From Edolisoma coerulescens (taxonomy: Eukaryota; Chordata; Aves; Passeriformes; Campephagidae), in assembly GCA_013397115.1 (NCBI GenBank), contig VWZW01002462.1, positions 1-64,000 on the forward strand: a stretch of 64,000 bases of DNA, read 5' to 3'. This document shows positions 35,088-48,642 of this stretch, piece after piece. Below the pieces are notes generated by a model. That model was not told the origin of the DNA. It saw nothing but the letters and a program-made list of their open reading frames with translations, and did no database searches. The position numbers and the translations under genes are program-made. The stretch's first letter is position 1. Every line of letters starts with the position of its first letter.

Positions 35088-35470
35088 GTGAGAGAGACCT
35101 TGGGGTGATTGTGGACAGTAAATTGTAGATAAACTCATTCAGTGCATCTCAGGGGAGAATGGCATGTGGGATTTTTTGTCTGCTTGCACTAAAGAATGAA
35201 GTCATGCAGAAATGAAGTGTTAATCTTTGCATAGCTCTTACCAGGTCATGGCAGGAATTCCGTGCTAAATTCAGGCATCTCAAAACCAGAAATATATAGA
35301 CAGCTCAGAGAGTTTTTCTAGGCAGGTAGTTCAGAGAGAGAAGTACTGAAATGATTGCAAACCAGGCAGATTGATTTCTGAGAAGAAAAGAGAAAGCAGT
35401 ACAAAAGCTAAATGCACAGCATACATAAAACAGGCACAATATGCTTGTATAGAGGAAAGTTTTGATTTAC
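35088..35470 (+). mobile_element. Ancient CR1-like LINE relic
   Basis: Begins with 'gagagagaccttggggtgat' and 'tgtggacagtaaattgtaga', which correspond to the ORF2 region read as '...DLGVIVDSKL...', then 'cattcagtgcatctcagggg' and 'aatggcatgtgggatttttt'. Later pieces such as 'taatctttgcatagctctta', 'ccaggtcatggcaggaattc' and 'catctcaaaaccagaaatat' follow the expected order of an old CR1. Coding potential is destroyed and the 3' limit is uncertain. Confidence 0.6.
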
Positions 35471-38400
35471 CTTGTATTATTCATTTTGCTTTTACTCAAG
35501 CAAAGTGTGATATATCTTTCTGTGATATAAAAAGAGAGAAAAGCTAAACCTACCAGGACAAATGCTGGACAGTAACTTGACTTTTGGAATAAGTCCAAAT
35601 ATAGGAATGTGCATTATTTATTTTGTAATTTTTACTCTAAGAAGTATTGCTAATCTCTGGATGAGGGCCGAATCCTTGTCGTCAGTGGAGACTTTCTTCC
35701 ATTAGGTTATTATTCCTTGTAATTTTTCCTCGTGTATATCATGTGCATAAAGTCAGAGAACCAGGTAGCAGAAATTAATTAGCCTCAGCTGAAAGACCTG
35801 TTTCCTTAACGAACAAGGCTAAAGAGGGAAATGCACAGAAAGCCTTTCAAATAGAAATGCTAATATATCTTCATATCTCCATTGGTTTATACCTTAAAAT
35901 GATCTTCTTTTGTAGTTTCCTATTCATGCTTTAGACCTCACTCACAAGTAACAGAGAACTTGACTCCAAGAGCGGTCCCAGCTATCAAACCAGGAGAAGA
36001 AGATGAGCTCCTTGATTCCTCATGCAATCATTTCCTCACTGTGATTTTTCTGTAGGAGTTCAAAAAGGTGTGTTTTGTGGAGCAGCATTGCAAAAGTTGA
36101 ATGACAGGCATCTATAGTTTCATTACACTGAAAGTAGGCCACCTTCAGTGTATTCATCAGTTTGCATGCTATTCCTCTTGATGGCAGGTGAAACAATAAT
36201 AAATAATGCACAAAGGAAGTTAATCTGTTTCCAGAGTATTTTAATAAATAAAAGGTACAAAGCCATTCAGGCCTTGGGCTTCTTGCCAGAGCCTGATGTG
36301 AGAGAAGTACCAAAAAGCACATGAACCACCTCCGAAATCTGTTAAGCTGCTTGTTCCAATTTCAAATTTGTATTTATTTTTTCCTCTCATACAATGTGAT
36401 TTGATTTCATACGGGAATCACACTAATAATACAATGACTTTATAAGAAAAGATAAAGTGGAACATTTCTACCAAGGGAAATTATTGTTGCATCAATTTCT
36501 AATTATTCCTCCTATTAACATTTTTTTGTGTGTGTCTAGTAGCGTAGGAAAAAAAACCCCAGAAAATCAGCTATGCCTTTTGTCGAGTGCTCGTGTTGGA
36601 CTGAACTGTACATGGACAGGAAACTGAAGTTGCACACATTAAGAGCTGTAAATCCATGTTCTGCTGCTCAAGGAGAAGGTACTGAGAAGGGATGCAAAAT
36701 GTTTCCCTTCACTTGCGTGGAGTTTATTTGGGTCACTGCTTTCACCAGACTTGTGTATTTCCTAGCCAACTGCTCTCCTATGTCACCACAGGCCTCTGCA
36801 GCCACCTTTACTCATTTAGTATCACAAGAGAAGGATAGATGCTTGTGTAAGGACTATAAGAAATACAGTTCCATGAAGATTCATGCTTTGCACCTCAGGA
36901 GAAGAGGTAGAATATGCCACCACTGCAACTAAGATATTCTCTGTACATGTGTACACAAATAAGAGCATGAATCACATTGTTCAGGGATTAATTAATTTAA
37001 AAAAAATCTGTGTATTTTTCTGCTGTTAATTAAATGCATTTCATAGAATCAAAAAAAGCAGTAACATCGTCTGTAGACTACTAATCAGTAAACAAAAGTA
37101 AACACAAGTTAACATGCAACTGTTTTGAAACACAATATTATATAGCATCATTGATTCAGCCTCAGAACATTCTTATTCCACTTTTCACTTCCAACAGGTA
37201 GTTTATCCATTATCTTGAATGATTTTTTTTTAAAGGACTGTGGATAAACGGATGCATCTGTCTCAGGTTTTGTGTTTTGGTTCACGCTGTTCGAAAAATA
37301 GCTCTTAGGTTTATTTAAATTTAGTGGCTTACTAGCCCAAAAATATCTTGGTTAGCTAATAAATGTTATCAATATAGAGTAAGATTTATTAATAATTGGG
37401 AAAAAGCAATAATAAAAACTAATTCCAAAGTTTAAAAAATCTTAAAAATATGCCAGGTAATGGAAAAACCCCACAGAAACTATATGATATCAAGAAATGT
37501 TTTAGAAATTGTTCAATTTTCCCAAAAATATAAAGTGGCAATGCTTAATTATAGTCTCAGAATCATGAATAAATACTAATGGATGCTGGAAACATTATTA
37601 TGGGTAAATATGCTTTTACAAAGATGGAATAAGCAATTATTAAAAATTCTGAAAGTGTTCACAGCAAGGGATTTAATATATTCCCTATACCTTATATTTT
37701 TTACTGAGAGAGGCAGGGTGGGGGTCATTGTGAAGCTGAGAGCTCTGCTCCTGCAAAGTACGAATTATAGAAATATCACATTAAATTTAAATCTAAATGT
37801 GGTTAAATGCATCTAAAAGAATTGCATTCTTTGTAAAAATGTTATAAAATGGACACAGTCAATTGCTGTTCAGTATGTTCAACAGTTGCTCCTGGTTGTG
37901 CATTATTATATCCATATTTTTTAAATTTTTGTGTCCCACCCTGATGGATCCACTGTGTGAAAAGTCCTGGAATTGGGAACATAATCATCTTGTCACAGAT
38001 GAATGTATGAGCTCCCTGACTGTTTCCTACAAAAAGGGAGAGAAAAACATTTGTGTTGGGTTTCTGTTTCTTTGTTAATATTTGTCATTGTCACTCCCTT
38101 TCATTAATGTTTTTTCCTCATATTTAGCATGTTTTAGGATTCTTCTGACAACAGCTATAGGTTGATGGATATTGAAGAGAGTTATGCACTGGTTTAGGAT
38201 AGCAGTTCTACTTCCATTGTGCACAGAAGTGGAGCAGCTTATAAGTGGTTCTACTTGAGAGAGCTCATGAGTGGGTCCTGAGGCTGAGCAGTGAAGGGCA
38301 GCATGAATTCAAGCACTTTCACATTCAGGCAACAATGGCCTGAAAGCCAGTTTAAGCGTTCTTAAAAGGCTTGCAAGTTTAAAAACCAGCAACAACAAAA

Positions 38401-40105
38401 ATCTCTTCCCAAATGATAAAATCAGGTGGAATATATAAGGATGTTTCCAGTGGAAAATACAGAAAGCATCAGGAACGGCCTATGTAGCTGTACTTCCAAT
38501 GAATGTTGGAAGGATCTGAAATCATTCTCAATCATTTCAGATGATGCCACAACTGTTGTTCTTGGGATTTTTAATTAAAATATTGATTATATGTATCTTC
38601 ATTTCATATATCCCCCGTCTCACTGTGTTTAACCTCCTTCTTTACTTTAATCTTTCTTTTCATGTTATGTACTGCCTTCTCACTAATCTTTTAAACTGAA
38701 TGACTTAAAAACAATCCCAAATTCTCCTGGAGCCCTTCTGTGTTCAGCTGAACTGGTTGCATATATGCCACATCAGTTTTCTTTTAATTTCTGCAAGCCA
38801 TGAAATCAAAATACAATTTTTTTCCCTAGCATATCATACAGGGTGTTAACTAAGGAATATGCCTACTCAATTAATTCTGACCACTCCTTGCCTTCTGAAA
38901 AATAGGGTCAGCACTTGCGGTTATGTTGATATCATAATTCCAGCTGTTTTGATATTCCTTCAAGTTCAAACTTACACATTCTACAGGTCCCATGAAAAGG
39001 ACCCTTCTGAAAATCCTGTACCTAAGAATTCGTCCAAGAGTATTTATAGGCATGAGATTAGCTAGGTTTTGATACATATATTGAGGTTTTAAAATGTTGA
39101 TATTAACAACAGCTGAGGTCAGATCCACACTCTTTTCTGAATATTAGAAATTATTATATTTTTGTTTCAGTAGTTCAGTCAGCTCCAATAACAGTCAAAT
39201 TTTACTCTTAGAGCTTGGAAGATGAGTGACATGGGAAAAATCAGCATTTAGAAGTAGAAAAGTCAAAATCTGTAGTGGAAGAAAATGTCTCTTGCCTTCT
39301 GCAGGGCATTGTAAGCAACAGAGAGGAAACAAGACATGACACAGTACTTGACTGCAATTTTAATGAGATCCACTAAGGGATCTTTTAGGTTTTTTGACTA
39401 ACACAACACATTATAAAAATAATTCTGATTGAAGGGCAGTTCTCCAACCATCTTTGTTTTAGCAACCATGACACACTAGGGATAAGTGAGGAAATAGTTC
39501 TCTCTAGCAAATACTTTCAAAGATTAATTGCAAACAATTCAAATTACAAATATAATTCTTTTTTATTAAGTGTGGTTTACAAATAGATCATAATTTACTT
39601 TTAATATATTATTCCATTTTCACTATGCAATTTGCAAAAATAATTTTTCAGCTGTGGACCCCAAATCAAATTCTTTTTACTCAATAGTGGACAGCTAGTT
39701 ACCTTCCTCATATTGCATTATCTCAGCTTTCAATGATAAACCTTCTTAGTGCAGCAGAGCAAGTATCAGCTAATGAATATCATTGATGAATAATTTATAC
39801 AGATCTTTTTGGAAACATTTTCACCTACATCTATCACCGTTTAGCTAACAAAACCAAGCACTACGTTCCTGTGGATAATGCAAATTGAACCTAATCTTTT
39901 GTTTTACAGACAGCAAAATTCAAGGGCCTTCAGTAATGAAAAGAAACATACTTTAGCTTAAATGCTCATAGAATTCCCTGTAACAATATTCTTCTGAAAC
40001 TAGATTTGTCTTGAACCAAGGTTTCAAGGCTAAATGTTCTATTTTTACATTTCTAATACAAAAATATATACAGTTCTTCCGTGAGTAGTTATGTTTCTAT
40101 GCAAA
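35471..40105. other. AT-rich non-coding stretch
   Basis: No element was recognised. The segment at about 36010-36320 is varied and free of simple repeats. An open frame of 119 codons at 36573-36932 (plus) is the longest plus-strand frame outside recognised or suspected repeats and away from the assembly gap. It has several Cys and His residues but no ordered zinc-binding pattern, so I do not call it a gene. Confidence 0.4.
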
Positions 40106-40120
40106 CATATATATATATGT
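40106..40120. repeat. Short (AT)n microsatellite
   Basis: About six AT units followed by GT; a second ATGTAC-rich patch lies at about 40325-40372. Confidence 0.8.
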
Positions 40121-41651
40121 TACATAGCCTCCAAGATACTGAATAGCTGTAGCTTTATTTTAGGATACAAGGTGGTGCTGTTTCTTTTTAAAACTGAAAA
40201 TTATGTGTTGATGTGATCCTGCAGAAAGCAGTAGTAGGGGAACAATATCTTGTCAGGTGCAGTTCTTTTAAGAAGCCAACTTCTCTATCTCCAGTTTATT
40301 TAATTGTTATGCAGTTAAATAAGACACACATGCATATGTATGTTCATATGTACATATATTCATACATTTCCATAAGTAGGTTTAACTTTGTCCATAATGA
40401 TGAATTTGAGTATTTTCATGCAGGGTCAGTGTCTTACATTAAAATTACCTTACATTTTATTGTAAGACTAAGGTATCGGCAACTTCTTAAAGAGCCATTC
40501 TTTTCTCTATGCTGTGCATGAATGAAGGATATTGGAACATTTGAAACCCCAATTTTGTATAAATATTAAATTTATATAACCTATTTACTTATGTTTTTTA
40601 CCTTTATGTCAATTAAGTCCCTGTAAAACAATGTCAGAGCTTATATTTTTAATTAAAGCTTAGAAATGTGATGCCTTACTTCTCCCCAGTACTGTTACCA
40701 ACATAAATGTTATACCATAAATTGCCAAGACTCATTTTCTGAGCTGCATGATGACTGTTGTTGTCATATTTTAGATCTTTTTTCTTTTTACAAAGTTCAC
40801 TAGGCAGCCAGCTGTTGATAGTCTTTTTGAGTAGTAGAATATATTTGGTACCTAACAGGGTCAGGCCCTCGCAAAGGGTGCATTTGGCCCTTTCATGGCC
40901 CTTCTGAAAGCTCACATTCTGTGAAAGAATGAAAGAACCATGGGTTAATGAAATATCAGGGTAAATGAACAAAAAGAAACTATTAAAATACAGTAATGTC
41001 ATCATACTGCTTCCATTAGCATAGATTTTTCAAAATGTCCATCACGTTAAGATTCATGATCCTGAGTGAGAAGAACTTGTGTTATAGTCATACTGTGCAT
41101 ATGTACAGTTCCACCGAAATTGGTGTGATTACATAAGAGACATTCATGGCTAATTTTTTGCTGAACTGCAGACCTTAACTTCTATAGATAGTGTTAAAAC
41201 ACATTGCTCATCCTGACAACAGATTCTTCTTATATAATCAGGCCAAAAATAAGTATTTTCAGACACCTCCACAACATGCCCAAGTTCTTACATCCTGAGT
41301 ATCCTAGACAGCATCTTCTGGGACTAAAATACTTTGTATTAAGCAGGCTATTAAAATATACCACTAACATCAATGGGTTTGTTTGGTTTTTGTTTTTTTT
41401 TTTCATTTGTGGCTTCTATCAAACTGTAGTCCAGGTAAAAGTTTTATTAGTCTGTCTCTGCAGTTATATAAAGTTATTTTGAACACAGCTTACATAGCCA
41501 CCGAGTCCTGATATTTGATTACAGTTCACCACTTTTGCTTTGTATGGTTAGATCTTCAGCATCTCTCTCCAACACCTACTTTAAACCTGTAATGTGTATA
41601 TACATGTCCACAAAATATTTAAATCCTTTTACAAAATAGTCTTAGTGAATC
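40121..41651. other. AT-rich non-coding stretch
   Basis: No feature was recognised apart from a T-run at about 41393-41403. Confidence 0.45.
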
Positions 41652-41683
41652 CTAAGTACTTAGTTACCTAAGTAGGTAACTAA
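41652..41683. repeat. Overlapping palindrome and hairpin
   Basis: CTAAGTACTTAG at 41652-41663 is a perfect 12-base palindrome. It overlaps a perfect hairpin: TTAGTTACCT (41660-41669), loop AAGT, AGGTAACTAA (41674-41683). Confidence 0.9.
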
Positions 41684-43969
41684 ATCACTTCCACAATTAT
41701 CAATAAACACAAATAAATACTCAGATTTCAAGATCAGTAGCTGTTTATCATAAGCTATTTAATGAATGACTATTTAAATCATTAAGCCTGGTAAAAACCC
41801 AGCCTAAATAGAGTGCAAGTGATTCTCATATTGCAGGATAATAATGAGGGGAACAAATCTTTCAGACACACTCAGAATACGGTCTAATAAAAACCTGCAG
41901 CAGGATATAAATTTTTCTCCCTCCTGATGTCAAGTCTGATACTTCAAAATAATTATTGTTGATAACAATCATGGGGCTTAAGCAATTTTTGAACTTAGAG
42001 GTCAATCAGGGTTAAAAAAACCCCAAATAAACAAACAAATAAAAAAACCAGAATAGCAGCATACCTAGATAATTCTCTGTAAAGGATCTCTCTGTCTGAA
42101 GCTGATGACAGCCTCTAAGATGGGAACAGCTCCTTCTGGGTTTTGCTGTTGGCTATTGTACATTTGTCTCTCAGTTTCACTACAAATTAGCAAAAGCTTT
42201 TGTAACCAACTACTAATTTGAGAACATTAAAGCAAACATGATAGAATTTACCTTTTGTGACATATCTCTCTTTTCTAATACTTTATTTTAGGCTGACTTT
42301 TTCTTTCCTTTTTATCAGGTTATCTAAATGGGCATATCTATTTAAAGAGCAGTGTAGAATGTCCAAAATTATGATAAAAGGTATAATTTTCTAGCAAGTA
42401 AAGGGCAATAAAGCTAAGTCATAAAGCTACATGACTAAAGCAAGGTTAATTTAACTGTGTCTAATAAATCTCTACTCAATAAACTGTGCAGAAATCTAAG
42501 AGGAAAAGAAGAAATAATTGAATGAGAAATGTGTACTGCAATATTATCATATCTTACATAAAAATGTAGCAGTAGGGATGACACTAGTTATGGGAAAAAT
42601 TACCTTACTGGCATGGATAAAGTTGTCTCTAGATAATGACGAAGACTAGACAAAAACATGAATCTGACAGCTTCTGAGTCCTAAGGGAAGAGTTTGAGGC
42701 AACGGAAAAGGTTTTGTCTTTATCAGCACAGAAGCACAATTGAAATCTCCACTGAGTATTGTACACATTTAGAGTGCAGAGGGGAAGGAATAGATTTGCA
42801 AATACTAGAAGTTATTATTTAGAGGATGAGTACATATTTTAAGGTAAAACTCACAGATTTTAAATACGTACTAGCACATTAACTATGAGACTTTGCTCCT
42901 TTCCCCATATGAACTAATGATTGATGGACAAAGGGGAAATTTGAGCTTTTGGACTATACACTAGAATGCATAATGCATTACATTTTCCAATTATGCTTAT
43001 CACCTAGTGGAAGGTCACCAGCAAGCATAAAATTGAAATGCTCTGATTGAGCATGCTGTTCAGGATTTCCCATTTGTCGTTTTTTTTCCCCCTACCTGCA
43101 ATTTCCCATTATGCATGGTAGTTTTCATGCTGTATTTGTAAGATACAGGTTTATTTTTGTTCTCTTACTGATTATTTATGATTATTCCTCCTAACAGGAG
43201 GTCTGACCCAAATAAAAAAGAGGACAATTGACCTAAGTTTGCAGCTTTGTTGAATTTTATGATGACTATAGTAATCATTGGAAGATCTTACACATTAAAA
43301 GTAACTTTCATTCAAATATGAGAGTGATGTTAAGTATTGTTATATTTTTCTGACAGTTAGGGAATGGTTAACAAATTTTATTTTATATTTTATAAAAAAT
43401 TCCTTAATAAACAAATTTGAAAAACTGTTAGTTGTTCAATCACTAAGAATTAACTTGAAATATTTGGGATACATGCTGGCCACCCAGGAGAAAATTAATT
43501 ACATGAAGTCAATAGATTTGGGGCATATTAAAGTGTGTACAAAACTGGCATCCAATGCTGACATAAATGACCACATGAAATAAGGTTTTTTAGCCAGAAA
43601 CTCCTTCTTGGTTTCCCTGAATCAGTCAAAAATATTAGTATAGACAGATGTCAGTTGTTGTTTATCACCAAGATCATGGAAGAGACAGCGGCCATTGTTA
43701 GTGTGTCATGCAAGTATATTTTAATTGGTAAGGGAAGGCTTGATTTAAGCCTACCACAAATAGCAGAAGTTCCAAATGTCCAGTTTTCATTCTCTAGGCA
43801 GATGCCTAAAACTATATAGCAACCATACTGCCCTGGCATTCCTAGTAGACTCCTGAGCCATGAAGAATGATCCTTATCACCAGAGTTGAAAGAAAATACA
43901 AATAAGCACTTTTCTATATTACCTAGTGAATGCTGGCATTCCAGTTGGGTGTCTAGTTTGTTTGTTTAT
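41684..43969. other. AT-rich non-coding stretch
   Basis: No transposon or gene was recognised. An A/C simple patch lies at about 42013-42050 and a T-run at about 43080-43088. Confidence 0.45.
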
Positions 43970-44069
43970 GTTTTTGGTTTTGGGGGGTTGTTTTTTTTTT
44001 TTTTNNNNNNNNTTCGGTGGCCGTGGCTTGTTTTGTTTTTGTTTGTTTTGTTTTGTTTTGTTTTGTTTC
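43970..44069. repeat. T/G simple sequence with (TTTTG)n
   Basis: The left part holds 'ttttggttttggggggttg' and a run of 14 T; the right part is a (TTTTG)n repeat at about 44030-44068. The assembly gap at 44005-44012 sits between them. Confidence 0.85.
44005..44012. other. Assembly gap (8 N)
   Basis: Eight undetermined bases directly after a T homopolymer. True length is unknown, and any reading frame crossing it is meaningless. Confidence 0.98.
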
Positions 44070-44094
44070 TCTTCTGCTGGGAAAGGTTATGGAG

Positions 44095-44840
44095 ACAAGA
44101 AGTGCTGTGTCCTGCACTTGGATCACAACAATCGCATGCAATGCTACAGACTGGGGGAAGAGTGGCTGGAAAGTGGCCTGGTGGAAAAAGACCCTGGGGT
44201 GCTGGTTGACAGCCGTCTGGACATGAGCCAGCTGTGCCCAGGTGGCCAAGAAGGTCAGTGGCATCCTGGCCTGTACCAGCAATAGTGTGGCCAGCAGGAC
44301 CAGGACAGTGATTGTCCCCCTGTACTCGGCACTGGTGAGGCCACACCTCAAATCCCGTGTTCAGTTTTGGGCCCCTCACTGAAAGAAGGACATTGAGGCA
44401 CTGGAGCAAGTAAATAAATAGGACAACAAAGCTGCTGACTGGTCTAGATAACAAGTCTTAAAAGGAGCAGCTGAGGGAGTTGGGGATGTTTACCCCGGAG
44501 AAAAGGAGGCTCAGGGGAGACCTTATCACTCTCTACAACAGAAAAGAGGTTGTAGCCATGTGAGGGCCAGTATCCTACCCCAAGTAACAACTGATAGGAC
44601 AAGAGGACATGGCCTCAAGTTTCACCAGAAAAGGTTTAGATTGGAGTTAGGGAAAGTTTCTTCACTGAAAGGGTTGTCAAACATTGGAACAGGCTGCCCA
44701 GGGAAGCGGTGGAGTCACCATCCAAGGAGGTATTTAAAAGATGTGTAGACATGGCACTGAGAGACATGGTTTAGCAATGGCTTAAAGGCTGAGCTCAATG
44801 ATCATACAGGCCTTTTCCAACCTGAATGATTTCATGACTC
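44095..44840 (+). mobile_element. CR1 LINE, best-preserved copy, 3' 750 bases
   Basis: A 5'-truncated CR1 with the last part of ORF2 and the 3' UTR in perfect order. Peptide landmarks are V-L-H-L-D-H-N-N (about 44109-44135), Y-R-L-G-E-E-W-L-E-S (about 44145) and V-L-V-D-S-R-L-D-M-S (about 44199). Then come 'ccctgtactcggcactggtg', 'agttttgggcccctcactg', 'gaggctcaggggagacctta', 'aagggttgtcaaacattgg' and 'ccatccaaggaggtatttaa'. The 3' UTR closes with 'gccttttccaacctgaatga' and 'tttcatgactctat'. The ORF2 frame is broken just after the D-M-S-Q block, near 44230, by a small deletion, and stops follow. Low divergence compared with the other copies marks it as one of the younger CR1 insertions. It begins right behind T/G simple sequence. 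Confidence 0.95.
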
Positions 44841-47800
44841 TATATAAGCAGTTTTGGCTGATAAATATTCATTTTACTGAGTTTCAGAAAAAAAGAGGAT
44901 TGTCTTTATGGCTGCAAGCTTATTTGTCTTTTTTTGAGTTTAAGGGTTCAACTACAGTTAAGGACTAAGCCATACACCTATTGCTTATCTGTTGACCAGC
45001 TCAACTTGCCTTTTTCCATTGAATGGATTTTGATGGGCACCATGCTGTGGTGTTTTTGGTAAGACATAAATTATTGTGACAAGTAGAAATATATACAATT
45101 TCACAATGAGTTTTCAACTCCTGCTCTCTTCAAATCTTATTTTGTGCATTCAAGTACTTAAAAAGCTGTGCTTTACATTATTGAAAATGCTTTTTGCTTT
45201 TGTTTAGGAGATATTTTGTTGCAAAGTTTATTTTTTGCTTTTAAAAGGAGATTAAAAAATTTATTGTATTTACAAAGATATTTCATTTTTGGTTGAACAA
45301 GATGCTTTTCTTCAGGTCATACAGAAATCTTTCATTTTTGCTCACTTTGATGAGAGAAAAATCGAAGCTTTTCCATCTTTAAACGGAAATAAATAGTTTT
45401 TCTCATCGCATCTTGCATCCATCATCAAGTCTAAATTCATGTGTGTTATCCATGTTACAAATATAACATAAATTAGAATTCAAGGCAAAGGCAAACAGTT
45501 GTTTGTTTTTTTATTTTGTTTTTTTTTGTAGGATAAAAAATATAGGGATGATCTCCGGATGTAATGTGAAATGATTGCTTTGGGAGCTAAAATCCCTCTT
45601 TTGGCTTAGCGTCTAAATAACTTGTCTCAGGTCACCTTTTAAATCTGATGAAGTTGGGGACTTAAAAAAGTTCCAGAAGTATTTTGCTAATACTATAAAC
45701 TTTCTTGCCTCTTACTGAAGCTTGTGAAGATTCTTTCACGTAGCACTTATGCACAGCACCGTCATATCTTTGAATATTAAATATGGTGAATTAGTGGGGC
45801 ATTACACATAACCTGTGGTGGAATCCAGCTTGAAGTTTCTCCTTTATTGAATGGAGCCAATTCCCCTCTTTATCAAATGGAATCACTTTGTCCTCCCTGT
45901 AAAACTATTATAAAATATTAATCCAGGTAGTAGATATAAGTTAAGTGAATCTTGAGATGTCCACAGTATGGAAGTAGCAATATAATCATTTGATGTAGAG
46001 AAGACGCTTCAAGAAATTAAACATTAAACTAATGGCTTTTATTTGTAAACATGTGACATAACTTATTGTTACACGTAATTATATCTGGCATCTGCAATAC
46101 TCAATTATGTTGGCACTCATTTACCCAAGTAAATACTCATTAAAACAAATATCTATGCTACAAATAGGAATTTATCTTACTCTTGCTATTGCAAAAATCT
46201 AATACTGGAAAAATCTCAAGGAAAAGGAGCATCAAGAGCCACCTTGTAGACTAAGATCAATTTGAGAAAGCATATGTTGCAAATAGACAGTGAAAATATT
46301 TGTATGCAAAAGTTTTAAAGGGCTTGTGAGGGAAGGACCATGGACTTTGGAAATGGAGATGCATTAGTTTAGTCTAGCTGAAATACAATCAGTAAAAGGT
46401 GAAAGAAACAAATATCAGTTGAATAAGTAATGATAAGTAGCAAATATGTCCTCTGGGTTGCCTAATTCTAGAGCAAGTATCAGAGGTCTTGTATCTAATT
46501 AGGTACTTCAAAGGCATCATCAACTTTTTCTGTTTTGCGTAACCTGGCTTGAAAGGAAGCAATAATATCAAATATCAAATTCAAAGAATTCACTTTGAAA
46601 CTTAATAACGTATTATTTGCTAAAGTAAACATTTTGGTCACAGTGGTGAAAGATGTGCCCATATAATTGTGTATTTTTTAAAGTATCCCAGCACTCTAAA
46701 AAGCTAGCTACTATAACATATGGTGCTAGAATAATTGCTTTAAAAGACACGTATATCAGCAGTAGATGTAGATATACATTTTTACGTGTGCACAAAATTC
46801 ATCACATTAGACATCTTTCTTAGGTATGTCATTGCATTCTATATTATGTTGAGATTTGTATGATGCTGCACTTTTCTTTTGTTGAAAAGGGAACTGGAAG
46901 GAGCCACTACTTTTCTAGTGCTTGATCTCATGAAGAGCCAAGCCCTTTATATTCATCCAGCAAAACACTTAAACACATACTTCAGTTTAAATGGTAAAAC
47001 ACAGTCAGCCAGGGGTATGAACATATTTAGAATCCCCAAGTACAACTCTGGGCATTTAGTGCCTTGCAGCACCCAACCCTTATGCTCTACAAGTAGCAGA
47101 CGTGAATGCATTTTTTAGCCTTTATGTGAGGAAGAAGAAAGATGCATGGGTCTGTTAGTGACATTCAGTGTATATTTTAAACATCTGCAGCTGCACTATT
47201 TTTAAAGCTTGGCTTATTTTTGCAGCTGAGTGAAAGATACTGCTTGGTTTACAATGCATAGAAAATCCAATTAAGGGAATGGAGCTGCTGGAATTCTTTT
47301 TACATTGAGATCAAAACTAGCTTTGCTAAACCATGTAATTTTTTCCAGTAAGCATAGAACGGAGACATTTACATGCATTAAAAGGAGTTTCTCCACTCAA
47401 TAAATGTTAGACATTAGCCATTATCTTCTTTTAGTGATGTATTTGTCATTCATATGAAAGATTTGAATAATTGTATAGTGAATGAATCTCAAGAAGAACA
47501 TAAATTACAGGTACTGAGGAAAACATTAGAATTCTGAATAACGTCTTTTTTATTTATCGTCATTGTACACATACATTTTTATTGTCTCTGAATGTGTCTA
47601 TAAACATTTCCACTTATCCACACTCTGTAATGACAACAGTTGCAATTAGTTCTTTCACAGTGAATTTGGTACTGATATCTCCTCTCTCTTCAGTAAAAGG
47701 AAAAAAGAAAAATGAGGGGTGTACCTTAAGGCATGGAAAAGGAAGCGTGGAAAATGCGACAAGTTTCTTACATGCCTGAGAATTTTGCCTTGGCATTTGG

Positions 47801-48642
47801 ATGAGGTGACATGGAAAGGTAGGCAGAATGAGAGATAACATATCTAAACTGGCTTGTACAATGTGAGATCCCCTCTTCCTTCCAACTGTCTCCAAGCAAC
47901 AACAGCAAAATCTCTTGAGTTAATGTACCAAAAAATAAACCAAAGCAGAACCTTTCCTTTTTTTTTTCTTAAAAAAAAATCCTTTAAAAGAGAAATGCAG
48001 AAGGCAAGAAAGGAAAGATAAAGAGATCTCCTTCTGTCAGTTTAATACATTGGTGATTCTCTTAGAATCACAGGGACAATCTTGATTTAGAAGTGTAGAT
48101 GATAAGGAGCAGATGCTAAACAAGGTATGCTTTCCTCAGATGAACCAAGATGAATTTTCTGCTACAGAATCCAGCATAACTGAAAGATATTAGATTAGTA
48201 ATAATTCATGTTTCTTTAGGAATATTGCTGCTAGCAAAGAGGAGAGAGAGACTGTTGTGAGTTTTTAATGAGTTTCAGTTTACTTTCAAAAACTTCTGAA
48301 AACTCTTTGAATTGGATTGGAGATTAGGACAGTGAAGATAGTTTTGAAATACTTATTTAATTCTATCATTTTTTTCCCAAAGTCTTCTTATCTACAAACA
48401 AACAAACAAACAAGTCAATTTTACTGTATGGGTACACAGCACTTTAGGTCCATACTGCTGTATTTATGGGTTTAGCCATTCACTTAGATAAAATCTATCA
48501 AAATACTATAGGAAAATATTAGCATTTTTACTTTTCAAAAAGCAGAGAGGACTACTTTAAAATATATTCATAAGTCCTTGCTTCTCTACTAGTTTTATTA
48601 TGATCCTTACATAATTTCAGTTAAATTAATAACTTAATATCG
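44841..48642. other. AT-rich non-coding stretch
   Basis: No transposon, RNA gene or exon was recognised. Open frames reach 93 codons but overlap on opposite strands. The part at about 47160-47400 is varied and could be examined for conservation. A poly(T)/poly(A) pair lies at about 47957-47978. Confidence 0.45.
48394..48413. repeat. (ACAA)n microsatellite
   Basis: Five tandem ACAA units. Confidence 0.9.

Noticed and set aside
36573..36932. 119-codon plus-strand frame with Cys and His residues
   Set aside because: No spaced C2H2 or other zinc-binding pattern, no splice or promoter context that stands out, and no similarity recognised.
37045..37075. 'tttcatagaatcaaaaaaag' as a CR1 tail
   Set aside because: Only about 12 bases match a CR1 terminus and the sequence after it does not continue as a CR1 3' UTR.
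43886..44454. Several open frames of 107-162 codons crossing the N gap
   Set aside because: They run through undetermined bases, T/G simple sequence and CR1 text; the protein-like parts are CR1 ORF2 or its antisense.
48055..48080. 'cttagaatcacagggac' as a CR1 tail
   Set aside because: The match is short and neighbouring sequence lacks any further CR1 landmark.
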